Shown: positions 17,174 through 25,544, counted from the first letter of the stretch. The stretch is 64,000 nt of DNA from Pedobacter frigiditerrae (GCF_032678705.1 NZ_JAVTSS010000002.1:806001-870000), one strand, 5' to 3'. Notes: generated by a model not told the origin, from the letters alone. Translations and numbers: made by a program.

Positions 17174-18382
17174 CTATATAACTCCAGTATGCTCCCGAAC
17201 GGGTCTTTTTGCATCTCTACTATATCTTCCTAAGATGGCGGTACTCTTGTGCCCAGTATAGGCAATTATATCATAATCGCTCCATTGCATCACCTCTATG
17301 CAATAGACTATTCCAGAGTGTTTCATGCTGTAAAGCGTATGTCCCTTATCTAATCCTAGTCTACTAAATAATGTTTTAAATTTATCTTGAAAATGGGATA
17401 ACGGTGTTTCATGTTTAGCAAAAAGCAATTTGCTGTGTTCTCCTTTTTTACCAATTTTACCAATATTCCCAAAGAAAAAGTCAGTTGGCTTAACATCGCT
17501 TGGTATAAGGGATTTTAATTCTTTGGCAATATGCTTTGGTAAATGAGTATACAATGTTCGATTTGTTTTAGTTATACGCCCATGAAAATTGATTGTATCG
17601 TTTTTGAAATCAAAGTCCTTGTAAGTAAGCTTTAATAATTCCGATGGTCGTCTTAGGGTATAATAAAGAAGTCTCATAAGCATATAAAAATGATAATCCA
17701 TTTTTTTTGCTTCTTCTAATACTGTTTCAAGCAATTCAGCAGGGTACGCTTTATTACTTTCGGAATCCGTATTATTAATAGTATTCAGTTTCCGTAATGG
17801 ATTTTTATCCAAAACTTCCAAATATTCAGTACAATACTTGAAACACCCTTTAAGATAAGTTAGATAATTATCCCGTTGTGTAGTAGTTGTACCTTGTCCT
17901 TCAATTTCATTAAGAAACTCAACTATTAAATCTTGTCCAACCTCATTTAATTGGATGTTTTCTAAACCTCTTATTGTTAACCAATCTTTCATAACATTGT
18001 TGTAGGAAAGATATATTTGTTTGGTACTTTCAGAACGTTTCTTTTTGGGATTATAATTGATAAAGTCTGCTAAGTAATTTTGAAATGGTAAATCTGATTT
18101 ATCCAGCGATTCAAACAACCTGGTATCGGGATTAAAATACTCTTTGCTCAACTTCGTTTTCAGGCTTGTTAAAAGACTTTGAGCATGGGTTTTTCTTTCC
18201 GTTTTATTTATCTCAACATCGCCACCATTAACCTTTTTTATATAATCCGATTTATTTAAATCATACGCCTTTTTATAGGGCTTTCTTGCTCCAAAACTAT
18301 CCTTATACCAAAACTGTATATACCATTTAGCTTTATCTTTTGCTACAAAAGGGTTCTCACAATGTTTATTCAACGATTCCAT
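17174..18382 (-). CDS. Tyrosine-type site-specific recombinase (phage integrase family)
   Basis: A 402-residue integrase of the Bacteroidota type. It has an arm-binding N-terminal part (about 10-90), a SAM-like core-binding domain (about 97-195) and a catalytic domain (about 212-400). Catalytic residues seen are R245 (RRPSELL), K272 (ITKTNR), H355 in SMKHSG, H378 (TGHKS) and nucleophile Y387 (LGRYSRD). The usual second arginine before the box II histidine region is replaced by lysine (K354), as I recall for other Bacteroidota integrases. It should catalyse integration and excision between the 19-bp repeats. It sits at the right end, reading inward from attR, with its arm-type sites just upstream. 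Confidence 0.93.
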   Translation of the reverse strand: MESLNKHCENPFVAKDKAKWYIQFWYKDSFGARKPYKKAYDLNKSDYIKKVNGGDVEINKTERKTHAQSLLTSLKTKLSKEYFNPDTRLFESLDKSDLPFQNYLADFINYNPKKKRSESTKQIYLSYNNVMKDWLTIRGLENIQLNEVGQDLIVEFLNEIEGQGTTTTQRDNYLTYLKGCFKYCTEYLEVLDKNPLRKLNTINNTDSESNKAYPAELLETVLEEAKKMDYHFYMLMRLLYYTLRRPSELLKLTYKDFDFKNDTINFHGRITKTNRTLYTHLPKHIAKELKSLIPSDVKPTDFFFGNIGKIGKKGEHSKLLFAKHETPLSHFQDKFKTLFSRLGLDKGHTLYSMKHSGIVYCIEVMQWSDYDIIAYTGHKSTAILGRYSRDAKRPVREHTGVI

Positions 18383-18402
18383 ATACCAAATATACAGAAT
18401 AA

Positions 18403-18423
18403 ATGGTATCAGTTATGGTATCA
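18403..18423 (+). promoter_or_regulatory. Paired 9-bp recombinase arm-type sites, right end
   Basis: ATGGTATCA at 18403-18411 and again at 18415-18423, 12 bp apart, just upstream of the integrase start. The pair mirrors the one at 13542-13562 in sequence and spacing. Binding here could also autoregulate the integrase. Confidence 0.5.
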
Positions 18424-18494
18424 ATCCGTTAAAACTTTATAATTAAAAGCAGTTTTTGACTGGATAAAAACGCTTTAAATATGATTTAAACACC

Positions 18495-18513
18495 TCCATT
18501 AAATGAAATAATT
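18495..18513. repeat. Attachment-site repeat, right (attR-like)
   Basis: Identical 19 bp to 13486-13504. It contains the last codons and TAA stop of the NIF3 gene (18499 onward on the minus strand). Fusing the two repeats restores TTTAATGGAA, a TAATG overlap of NIF3 stop and zinc-ribbon start. Confidence 0.85.
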
Positions 18514-19596
18514 TATGGGGTTTGTATTATGCTCCGTTAAACGGATTGCAAAGTTAGGAAATTTTTCTTGAATATTATCTATCAACAAATTAGATGTAAA
18601 TTGTTCGCTTTCATAATGACCAATATCACAGATAATCAACTTCTGTTCAGCATCAAAAAATTCATGGTATTTAAAGTCGGCCGTAATAAATGCATCAGCC
18701 CCTACTGAAATGGCATCTTTTAGTAAAAAACTACCAGAACCGCCACAAACCGCAACTTTTTTGATTTTTTTAGGCAACAAAGCCGTGTGCCGAATCACTT
18801 TGGCTTTCATATTTTGTTTTACCATATTCAAAAAATCCACATTATCCATTTCTTGTGGTAGCCAACCGACCATGCCTGCGCCAACATTATCTAATTTATT
18901 TGTTAACGCATAAATATCGTAAGCTACTTCTTCATAAGGATGATTTTCTAACAAAGCCAATAAAACCTTCCGCTCATCTTGAGCCTTAAAAATGGTTTCA
19001 ATCCTAACTTCTGCTTCCTGATGTTGCACCCCAACTTCTCCAACAAAAGGATTTGCATCATCACCACCTTTAAATGTTCCTGTGCCTTCTGTGTTAAAAC
19101 TACATTCGCTGTAATTACTAATATCTCCTGCTCCTGCAGCAAATAAAGCATTTCTCACTTCATCAGCTTGTGCTGTAGGACAAAATGTAACCAGCTTTTT
19201 TAACAAGTTATTTTTAGGCGCCAAAATCTTAGCGTTTTGTATGCCTAACCTTTTACAAATTTCTCCACTTACGCCATGGGCAACATGGTCTAGGTTTGTG
19301 TGAATAGCATATAATGCGATGTTATTTTTTATCGCTTTTAGTACAACTCGCTCTACATAAGTTTTACCGTTAAACTTTTTTAACCCTTTAAAAACAATGG
19401 GATGGTGAGTGATAATTAGATTGCAATTTTTTGCAATTGCTTCATCAATAATCAGTTCTGTACAATCTAATGCAACTAAGGCTGCGTGAACTTCATCATT
19501 TGCATTTCCTACAATTAAACCAGCATTGTCATAATCTTCTTGATAATTAAGCGGGGCTATCTTTTCTAGGAAATTGGTAATCTCAGCTAACTTCAT
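18499..19596 (-). CDS. NIF3-like dinuclear metal centre protein
   Basis: A 365-residue member of the NIF3/YbgI family, toroidal hexamers with a two-metal site. Bacterial members are often called GTP cyclohydrolase I type 2-like, but the physiological function is unsettled. Metal-site motifs are ITHHPIVFKG near 61-70, IHTNLDHVAHGV near 98 and a C-terminal DIGHYESEQF near 325. A central CutA-like insertion (about 130-240), common in Gram-positive and Bacteroidota members, is present. Its stop codon lies inside the attR repeat. Before the insertion the gene overlapped the zinc-ribbon gene by TAATG, and that coupling is now lost. Confidence 0.93.
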   Translation of the reverse strand: MKLAEITNFLEKIAPLNYQEDYDNAGLIVGNANDEVHAALVALDCTELIIDEAIAKNCNLIITHHPIVFKGLKKFNGKTYVERVVLKAIKNNIALYAIHTNLDHVAHGVSGEICKRLGIQNAKILAPKNNLLKKLVTFCPTAQADEVRNALFAAGAGDISNYSECSFNTEGTGTFKGGDDANPFVGEVGVQHQEAEVRIETIFKAQDERKVLLALLENHPYEEVAYDIYALTNKLDNVGAGMVGWLPQEMDNVDFLNMVKQNMKAKVIRHTALLPKKIKKVAVCGGSGSFLLKDAISVGADAFITADFKYHEFFDAEQKLIICDIGHYESEQFTSNLLIDNIQEKFPNFAIRLTEHNTNPINYFI

Positions 19597-19656
19597 GCTA
19601 TAAAAATAAGAAATCCTTACCCGCTTTTAAACAGATAAGGATTATTTATTCTTTTA

Positions 19657-19690
19657 AGCCCTCCCTTTCAGCGAAGGGTTGGGTGGGGTT
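19657..19690. repeat. CCCACCCAACCC-type interspersed repeat
   Basis: On the minus strand it reads AACCCCACCCAACCC, TTCGCTG, AAAGGGAGGGCTT, a variant of the CCCC..GGGG palindromic family. Its left end touches the TM2 gene stop at 19689. Confidence 0.4.
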
Positions 19691-20051
19691 ATTGGAAATT
19701 TCCCATTCTTGTCATTTGTAAACTTTCGAATACCATACGTTGGTTATGCTCAAAGGCCAATTCTTTGTGGTTAATAATATCTACTATCGAACCAATCAAA
19801 CATAATCCGCCAGTAAATAAATATAAAATACCCATACCAATTTGGTTAACGATAAATCTTTGTAAGCCTGGGACTAAAAACAATCCGATTACGCAGAACA
19901 AAAGCATATCACTTGGGTTTTTCCTTTTGCTTGAATAAATCATTAAAAACGTGCGTACTTGTTGTTCGTTTAAACCATTTGTTGCGGTTTGTAAGTAACT
20001 ATATTCTTGAGGGGTTATACCCGGTAAAGACATAAATTGTGAGTCAAACAT
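19689..20051 (-). CDS. TM2 domain membrane protein
   Basis: A 120-residue protein. A soluble N-terminal part (1-45) precedes two hydrophobic helices (about 50-68 and 73-92) joined by a short loop, ending in IGSIVDIIN, the usual TM2 pattern. A polar C-terminal tail follows. The function of TM2 proteins in bacteria is unknown. It follows the DUF2752 gene by 11 bp and is preceded by a perfect AGGAGG seven bases before its ATG. That is unusual in a phylum that rarely uses Shine-Dalgarno sites, and it supports the start chosen. Confidence 0.8.
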   Translation of the reverse strand: MFDSQFMSLPGITPQEYSYLQTATNGLNEQQVRTFLMIYSSKRKNPSDMLLFCVIGLFLVPGLQRFIVNQIGMGILYLFTGGLCLIGSIVDIINHKELAFEHNQRMVFESLQMTRMGNFQ

Positions 20052-20062
20052 TGCTAATCCTC

Positions 20063-20365
20063 CTAAAATTTTAAATTAATTTCTTTTTGTTTATTAAATA
20101 ATTGTTTGGTGAGCTGATAAATGCGTGAGCCAATCAAAATCAAAGCTGGTATACCGAACCAATGATGTGAAAAACTTGCACTAACATCTCCGTGAAACAA
20201 TGCGGTTATCGACCTTCCCAATCCACATCCTGGGCACCAAGTTATTCCTAAATTTGCCAAAGGGCAAAGGCTAAAGTGATGCTCATGAGGGTTGGCTGTT
20301 GCTAACAACACCAAAGCTAAAATCCAAAATGTTAACTCTATCGGAAAGCTTTTAATGTATTTCAT
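20063..20365 (-). CDS. DUF2752 family membrane protein
   Basis: A 100-residue membrane protein with the DUF2752 signature LCPLANLGITWCPGCGLGRS. The cysteine-containing CPGCGLGRS motif lies at about 44-52. Two hydrophobic helices (about 9-24 and 68-85) flank it. The function is unknown; the cysteines may bind metal. It is the first gene of a leftward pair with the TM2 gene, an association common in Bacteroidota. It begins 500 bp from mfd across a stretch filled mainly with repeats. Confidence 0.8.
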   Translation of the reverse strand: MKYIKSFPIELTFWILALVLLATANPHEHHFSLCPLANLGITWCPGCGLGRSITALFHGDVSASFSHHWFGIPALILIGSRIYQLTKQLFNKQKEINLKF

Positions 20366-20588
20366 GTTCCTCGTTTTGTATTAATTAGAAACAATGATAA
20401 GATTTTTGTTACTGTTGCTAAAGTGTACTCGACAAACTCAAAAAAAATCTCGACAAACTCGGTTTTAGTTAAGATGTGAGAGAATAGATATGAGATTGAG
20501 ACATAGATTTAACAAGTTATTTGAAAATGAATGGAAGTAATTCTTGGCGGTTTGTAGTCCCGCCATTCGCTGCAATCTTTTTAATCAA

Positions 20589-20617
20589 ACCTATAAGGTT
20601 TTAAAAACCTTATAGGT
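20589..20617. repeat. ACCTATAAGGTTTT perfect palindrome
   Basis: Fourteen-base perfect arms around a single A. It lies within the gene-free stretch 20366-20866 and is not followed by a T run on either strand. It resembles short palindromes scattered in Bacteroidota genomes. Confidence 0.65.
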
Positions 20618-20709
20618 CTTTATAAAAAGTATTTCCGCTGCTGTCAGGTTTAGGAACAACGTAAGTGCGCTATGCAAATCCCAAAAATGAAAAACTGCTT
20701 TTGCCATTT

Positions 20710-20775
20710 AGCCCCGGTTGTAGCGAGCACGAAGCTGAGGCACGAAGCGAGTAAAGCGGAAGACGGGACTGAACT
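20710..20775. repeat. TAAAGCGGAA-GACGGGACT interspersed repeat
   Basis: GTAGCGAGCACGAAG, then GAAGCGAGTAAAGCGG and GACGGGACTGAACTT. Related sequence, inverted, occurs at 31856-31900 and 51694-51778. The rest of 20366-20866 contains no gene that I can support. Confidence 0.5.
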
Positions 20776-20893
20776 TATTGACTTGTACTGGTTTTGCGCT
20801 TCAAATTATCAAATCTAAATACTTACAAAAATCGTTTAATTAAACTAAGTGTTCAAATCTTGATACTTGATACTAATTCTTTACCTTTACATA

Positions 20894-23800
20894 GTGAACA
20901 TTCGCGACCTGATTAACAGATACAAAACAGACGAGCGTGTTGTTGCGACAGCAAAATCGTTAAACAAGGGAAAGGGCAGCAAAACCCAATTAAAGGGATT
21001 GGTGGGTTCTGCCGATGCTGTAATAGCCATTTCAACCTACTTTTTACTACACAAACCGCAGCTTTTTATTCTTCCAAATAGAGAAGAAGCATCTTATTTC
21101 CTTTCAGACTTGGAAGGAATTTTAGACAAAGAGGTATTATTTTTCCCTTCCTCTTTTAGAAAAGCTTTTGAGTTTACTCAAATAGATACGGCTAATGTGT
21201 TGGCAAGGGCCGAAGTATTAAACGAATTAAACCATCAATCTGAGTACGGAAAAATTGTAGTTACTTATCCAGAAGCATTAGCCGAAAAAGTTATTGACCG
21301 CTCGGTTCTAGAAAAAAACACTTTAGAGATTAGTCTTGGCGCTACTTTAGGCATCGATTTTATTAACGAGTTCCTTTTCGAATACGATTTTGAAAGGTCT
21401 GATTTTGTTTATGAACCTGGTCAGTTTTCTATTCGTGGTGGTATTGTAGATATATTTTCCTTCTCTCACGAATTGCCTTATCGCATTGAATTTTTTGGCG
21501 ATACGGTAGAAAGCATTAGAACTTTTGAAATAGACACACAGCTTTCTGTAGACGATGTGAAAAGTTTAACTATCGTACCAAATGTGCAGGCGAAATTCTT
21601 AACCGAGAATAACATCAGCCTTTTAGATTATATAGAAAAAGACACACAACTCTGGTTTAAGGATGTAGAATATACTTTAGACATCGTAAAAGGTGGATAC
21701 AAAAAAGCTATTGAACTTTGGAAAGCTTTAGGATTAGCTGAAAAACAACAAAACCCAAATTGGTTAGACCCAAAATTTTCTTTTACAGACGAGAAAATGT
21801 TGTCTGATTTATTTCAAGACTTTGCTTTAGCAGAGTTTGGAAAGCAGTTTTTTTATCAAACTGATGAGGTAATTCAATTTGAAACCAAACCGCAGCCATC
21901 ATTCAATAAAGATTTCGACTTACTGATTAAAAATCTAAAAGAGAACGAAAGTCAGCATATTCACAATTTTATCTTTACAAACTCTACCAAGCAAACCGAG
22001 CGTTTGTATGCGATATTAGATGATATTGATAAAACAGCAAAGTTTACACCTGTTAATATTCCGCTTCGAGAAGGCTTTTTAGATGCCCAACAAAAGGTAG
22101 CTTTTTATACAGACCATCAGATTTTTGACCGTTTTTATAAATATCAATTAAAAAAGGGTTATCAACGCAGTCAGGCAATTACGCTTAAAGATTTACGTGA
22201 ATTGAAGCCTGGCGATTTTGTAACGCATATTGACCATGGAATTGGGAAATACGCCGGTTTAGAAAAGGTAGAAGTTAATGGTAAAACCCAAGAAATGATT
22301 CGTTTGGTTTATGCCGATAACGATTTGCTTTATGTGAACATCAACTCTCTAAATCGCATTGCTAAGTTTAGCGGAAAAGATGGTACACAACCCAAAATGA
22401 ATAAATTGGGTACCGAAGCTTGGGACAAACTCAAAAAGACCACAAAAAAAAAAGTTAAAGACATTGCCCGAGACCTAATCAAGCTTTATGCGATGAGAAA
22501 GGCTCAAGTGGGTACTGCTTTTGCACCAGACGGCTATTTAGAAACCGAACTCGAAGCTTCGTTTATTTACGAAGACACGCCCGACCAAGTTAAAGCAACG
22601 GCCGATGTAAAAAAGGACATGGAAGCGCCTCATCCAATGGATAGGTTAGTTTGTGGTGATGTAGGTTTTGGTAAAACAGAGATTGCGATTCGTGCTGCCT
22701 TCAAAGCCGTTGCAAATGGCAAACAAGCGGCTATCTTGGTGCCCACAACAATTCTTGCGCTTCAACACTTTAAGACTTTTTCATCTCGTTTAAAAGAGTT
22801 TCCTTGTACGGTCGACTATATCAATAGATTTAAAACTTCGAAACAAATTAAAGACACTTTAGAGCGTGTAGCCCAAGGAAAAGTAGACATCGTAATCGGT
22901 ACGCACCGATTGCTAAGCAAAGATGTAAAGTTTAAAGACCTCGGCATCATGATTATTGATGAGGAGCAGAAGTTTGGTGTTGCCGCAAAAGAAAAGTTAA
23001 AAGCCATCCGTGTTAATGTTGATACTTTAACCTTAACAGCCACTCCTATTCCTAGAACCCTGCACTTCTCTTTAATGGGTGCTCGAGATTTATCGATTAT
23101 GAGTACGCCACCGCCAAATAGGCAAGCGGTTAATACAGAACTTCACGTTTTTAATGATAAGTTAATTCAAGAAGCCGTACAGTTTGAATTGGATAGAGGC
23201 GGCCAAGTTTTCTTTATCCACAATCGTGTAAATGATTTACCCCAGCTTGGCGGATTGATACAAAAACTAGTGCCAAAGGCTAGAATTGGTATTGCACACG
23301 GGCAACTAGATGGTGATCAACTTGAAGATGTAATGCTCGATTTCATTAACGGAGAAAAAGATGTTTTGGTGGCCACAACCATTATTGAGGCTGGACTTGA
23401 TATTCCAAATGCTAACACGATAATCATTAACCACGCACACATGTTTGGCTTAAGCGATTTACACCAAATGCGTGGCCGTGTTGGTCGTTCTAACAAAAAA
23501 GCATTTTGTTACTTGTTGAGTTTGCCGTTATCTACCTTAACCAATGAAGCGAGAAAAAGGTTAAGCGCCATTGAAGAGTTTTCTGATTTGGGAAGTGGAT
23601 TTAACATCGCCATGCGTGATTTGGATATCCGTGGAAGTGGTAATTTATTAGGTGGCGAACAAAGCGGATTTATTGCCGAAATTGGTTTCGAGATGTACAA
23701 TAAAATCTTAGATGAAGCTATTCAGGAATTGAAAGATGCCGAGTTTAAGGATTTATTTAAGGATGAACCTGAACGGGCGTTTGTAAACTTTACACAGGTA

Positions 23801-24232
23801 GATACCGATGTAGAATTGCATATTCCAGATGACTACGTAACTAGTATTACAGAGCGATATAACTTATACACTGAGCTTTCTAAGCTAGAAAACGAAACAC
23901 AATTAGCGGCTTTTGAGAAAGAATTAAAAGATAGGTTTGGGCCAGTGCCACAACCTGTAAAAGCAATGCTGAAGGTTTTAAGATTACAATGGGTTGGTAA
24001 ACGTTTAGGTTTTGAAAAACTAAGTTTTAAAAAGAATATTCTTCGTGGTTATTTCATCAGTGATAAACAATCTAAGTTTTTTGATTCAGAAGTGTTTAAT
24101 AAAATACTAGCTTTTGCACAAATCCATCAACGATTGTGTAATTTAAAGGAAGTAAAAGATAGTTTACGGATTTCTTTCGATAACATTGCAAACGTTGATG
24201 AAGCAATAGAAATGCTGGAGTTGATTTTGTAG
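20894..24232 (+). CDS. mfd: Transcription-repair coupling factor Mfd
   Basis: Mfd removes RNA polymerase stalled at DNA lesions and recruits UvrA. The protein is about 1112 residues from the GTG at 20894, which gives the family-like start VNIRDLINRYK. The frame also allows a TTG nine codons earlier, and TACCTTTA just upstream resembles a -7 element. Domains in order: UvrB-homology N-terminus (about 1-330), RNA-polymerase interaction domain around 430-500 (GDFVTHIDHGIGKYAGLE), superfamily 2 translocase with Walker A GDVGFGKTE and Walker B-like IIDEEQKFG, TATPIPRTL, QMRGRVGRS, and the C-terminal TRCF domain. The length and motifs are normal. No partner genes are adjacent. Confidence 0.96.
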   Translation: MNIRDLINRYKTDERVVATAKSLNKGKGSKTQLKGLVGSADAVIAISTYFLLHKPQLFILPNREEASYFLSDLEGILDKEVLFFPSSFRKAFEFTQIDTANVLARAEVLNELNHQSEYGKIVVTYPEALAEKVIDRSVLEKNTLEISLGATLGIDFINEFLFEYDFERSDFVYEPGQFSIRGGIVDIFSFSHELPYRIEFFGDTVESIRTFEIDTQLSVDDVKSLTIVPNVQAKFLTENNISLLDYIEKDTQLWFKDVEYTLDIVKGGYKKAIELWKALGLAEKQQNPNWLDPKFSFTDEKMLSDLFQDFALAEFGKQFFYQTDEVIQFETKPQPSFNKDFDLLIKNLKENESQHIHNFIFTNSTKQTERLYAILDDIDKTAKFTPVNIPLREGFLDAQQKVAFYTDHQIFDRFYKYQLKKGYQRSQAITLKDLRELKPGDFVTHIDHGIGKYAGLEKVEVNGKTQEMIRLVYADNDLLYVNINSLNRIAKFSGKDGTQPKMNKLGTEAWDKLKKTTKKKVKDIARDLIKLYAMRKAQVGTAFAPDGYLETELEASFIYEDTPDQVKATADVKKDMEAPHPMDRLVCGDVGFGKTEIAIRAAFKAVANGKQAAILVPTTILALQHFKTFSSRLKEFPCTVDYINRFKTSKQIKDTLERVAQGKVDIVIGTHRLLSKDVKFKDLGIMIIDEEQKFGVAAKEKLKAIRVNVDTLTLTATPIPRTLHFSLMGARDLSIMSTPPPNRQAVNTELHVFNDKLIQEAVQFELDRGGQVFFIHNRVNDLPQLGGLIQKLVPKARIGIAHGQLDGDQLEDVMLDFINGEKDVLVATTIIEAGLDIPNANTIIINHAHMFGLSDLHQMRGRVGRSNKKAFCYLLSLPLSTLTNEARKRLSAIEEFSDLGSGFNIAMRDLDIRGSGNLLGGEQSGFIAEIGFEMYNKILDEAIQELKDAEFKDLFKDEPERAFVNFTQVDTDVELHIPDDYVTSITERYNLYTELSKLENETQLAAFEKELKDRFGPVPQPVKAMLKVLRLQWVGKRLGFEKLSFKKNILRGYFISDKQSKFFDSEVFNKILAFAQIHQRLCNLKEVKDSLRISFDNIANVDEAIEMLELIL

Positions 24233-24303
24233 TTGATAGCTAATGGTCAATCGTCCATGGCCATGAACCATAGTCTATTAACCATCAACCTAATTCTTAG
24301 ATT

Positions 24304-24513
24304 ATGGACCCACAAATGTTAACCGAGCTGGTTACAATGAAAATGCCTTTTGGTAAATACAAAGGGTGGATTATTTCTCGTTTACCAGAAACTTATTTGG
24401 TTTGGTTTCATAGCCAAGGTTTTCCTCCTGGCAGATTAGGACATTTATTGGCAACTATGTATGAAATTAAGTTAAATGGTTTGGAGTATTTGTTGCAAGG
24501 GTTGAAGAAATAA
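24304..24513 (+). CDS. DUF3820 family small protein
   Basis: A 69-residue protein with the DUF3820 pattern: KMPFGKYKGWIISRLPETYLVWF, then FPPGRLGHLLATMYEI. The family is small, cytoplasmic and of unknown function; the name quorum-sensing-regulated virulence factor sometimes used is not supported here. It lies 71 bp after mfd in the same direction. The gap holds a mildly palindromic CCATGGCCATG stretch, so co-transcription is possible. Confidence 0.8.
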   Translation: MDPQMLTELVTMKMPFGKYKGWIISRLPETYLVWFHSQGFPPGRLGHLLATMYEIKLNGLEYLLQGLKK

Positions 24514-24515
24514 TT

Positions 24516-24609
24516 TGTTATTCAGAGCGCACCTATCCCGACTTCTTCGGGAGTGAAGAATCTATTTCTATAAATTAAGCGTAGAGATTCCTCCGAAGTC
24601 GGAATGACA
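24516..24609. repeat. TGTCATTC-family paired repeat
   Basis: TTATTCAGAGCG near the left end and CGGAATGACA at the right end, with an internal CCCGACTTCTTCGGGA hairpin and AGATTCCTCC. It begins directly after the DUF3820 stop and ends near the FrnE-like gene stop, so it occupies the whole convergent gap. Confidence 0.65.
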
Positions 24610-24617
24610 AATTCTGA

Positions 24618-25337
24618 TTATATCTCACATCCATTTTCATCACAAACTGCGTCATCGTTTTTATTTAATGATTTTAGTTGTGTTTTAGGCTGCGTACTTT
24701 GCCATTCGGTAAAGCTTTGCACAATTGCCTGCTCAAACGCTGGAATTGGTTGTGCGCCAGATAAAGCGTATTTCCTGTCGAACACAAAATAAGGGACTCC
24801 CCTAACGCCTAATTGTTGACTTTCATAAACGTCGTAACGAACAGCTTCTGCAAAATCATCGCCTTGCAAAACTTGAACTGTTTCTGTTTTATCCAAACCT
24901 AAATCTTCAGCAATGCTGATTAATGTTTCGTGTTTAGCAATGTCTTTTGCACCCATAAAATGGGCGTTAAATAATGCTTCTTCTGCTTGGTCTTGTAATC
25001 CTTTGCTTTTAGCGAAATGTAAAAATCTGAGTGCATCAAAAGAATTAGCGGGAACATTGGTATCGAAGTTTAAATTCAACCCAACATTTGAAGCCATTCC
25101 AACAACCTGATCAGTCATTTGTTTAGCTTGCTCAACGGACATCCCTTTCGCTCTAGCTAAATAGGTGTATAAATCTTCGTTGGTTGTATTATGATAGTCT
25201 GGATTAAGTTGAAAACTCTTCCATTCGACTTCAATATCATCCTTAAATGGTAATTTCTCAATTGCTTTTTCAAAATGTCTTTTGCCTATATAACAAAATG
25301 GGCACATCACATCCGACCAGATTTCTACTTTCATCAA
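24618..25337 (-). CDS. DsbA family oxidoreductase (FrnE-like)
   Basis: A 239-residue cytoplasmic thioredoxin-fold protein with the active site C12-PF-C15, a helical insertion (about 60-170) and the cis-proline loop GVRGVPYFVFD. This is the FrnE/2-hydroxychromene isomerase-like group of DsbA proteins. There is no signal peptide, so it is not a periplasmic oxidase like E. coli DsbA. The C-terminal tail ends CDENGCEI, a second cysteine pair that in characterised FrnE proteins binds zinc or takes part in redox switching. FrnE of Deinococcus has disulfide isomerase activity; a comparable role here is inferred. Confidence 0.88.
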   Translation of the reverse strand: MMKVEIWSDVMCPFCYIGKRHFEKAIEKLPFKDDIEVEWKSFQLNPDYHNTTNEDLYTYLARAKGMSVEQAKQMTDQVVGMASNVGLNLNFDTNVPANSFDALRFLHFAKSKGLQDQAEEALFNAHFMGAKDIAKHETLISIAEDLGLDKTETVQVLQGDDFAEAVRYDVYESQQLGVRGVPYFVFDRKYALSGAQPIPAFEQAIVQSFTEWQSTQPKTQLKSLNKNDDAVCDENGCEI

Positions 25338-25424
25338 ACAAAGGTAGGCTTGGTAGTTTTTTGAATGGTAAGCTAAAAGTAAAAACCCAACTAACCAAAA
25401 GGTTAGCTGGGTCTTTAAAGCGCT

Positions 25425-25450
25425 TGTCAGTCTGAGCTTGTCGAAGACTT
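25425..25450. repeat. TCAGTCTGAGCTTGTCGAAGA half repeat
   Basis: GTCAGTCTGAGCTTGTCGAA matches the arm of the TGTCATCC/TGTCAGTC repeat family seen at 43331 and 55451. It lies between the FrnE-like gene start and the hairpin at 25491. Confidence 0.5.
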
Positions 25451-25490
25451 AGCGCCCGAAGCAATCTTTCTTGCAGGATAGATTGTTCAT

Positions 25491-25538
25491 TAGTCATCCG
25501 ATGATTATAGCGGGGTGCATATAATCATCGGATGACTA
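25491..25538. repeat. TAGTCATCCGATGA long hairpin, copy 1
   Basis: Perfect 19-bp arms (25491-25509 and 25520-25538) with a 10-base loop GCGGGGTGCA. It lies six bases after the M14 peptidase stop with no T run. The arm core is shared with the hairpin at 32022-32071. Confidence 0.8.
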
Positions 25539-25544
25539 GCCTAG

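Larger units (their letters stand above)
13486..18513. mobile_element. 5.0 kb integrative element with tyrosine recombinase and candidate HUH Rep
   Basis: Bounded by a perfect 19-bp direct repeat (13486-13504 and 18495-18513; period 5009 bp). It contains, from right to left, a tyrosine recombinase, a candidate HUH-type Rep, a HEPN-like gene with a coiled-coil partner, a small HTH gene on the opposite strand, and an unknown gene. Paired 9-bp sites lie near both ends and 23-bp repeats surround the Rep gene region. No capsid, portal, relaxosome or type IV secretion genes are present. It resembles a small integrative, mobilisable or satellite element; whether it excises or replicates is not shown by the sequence. 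Confidence 0.85.

Noticed and set aside
13486..18513. A prophage
   Set aside because: No terminase, capsid, portal, tail or lysis genes are present in the 5.0 kb; an integrative element fits better.
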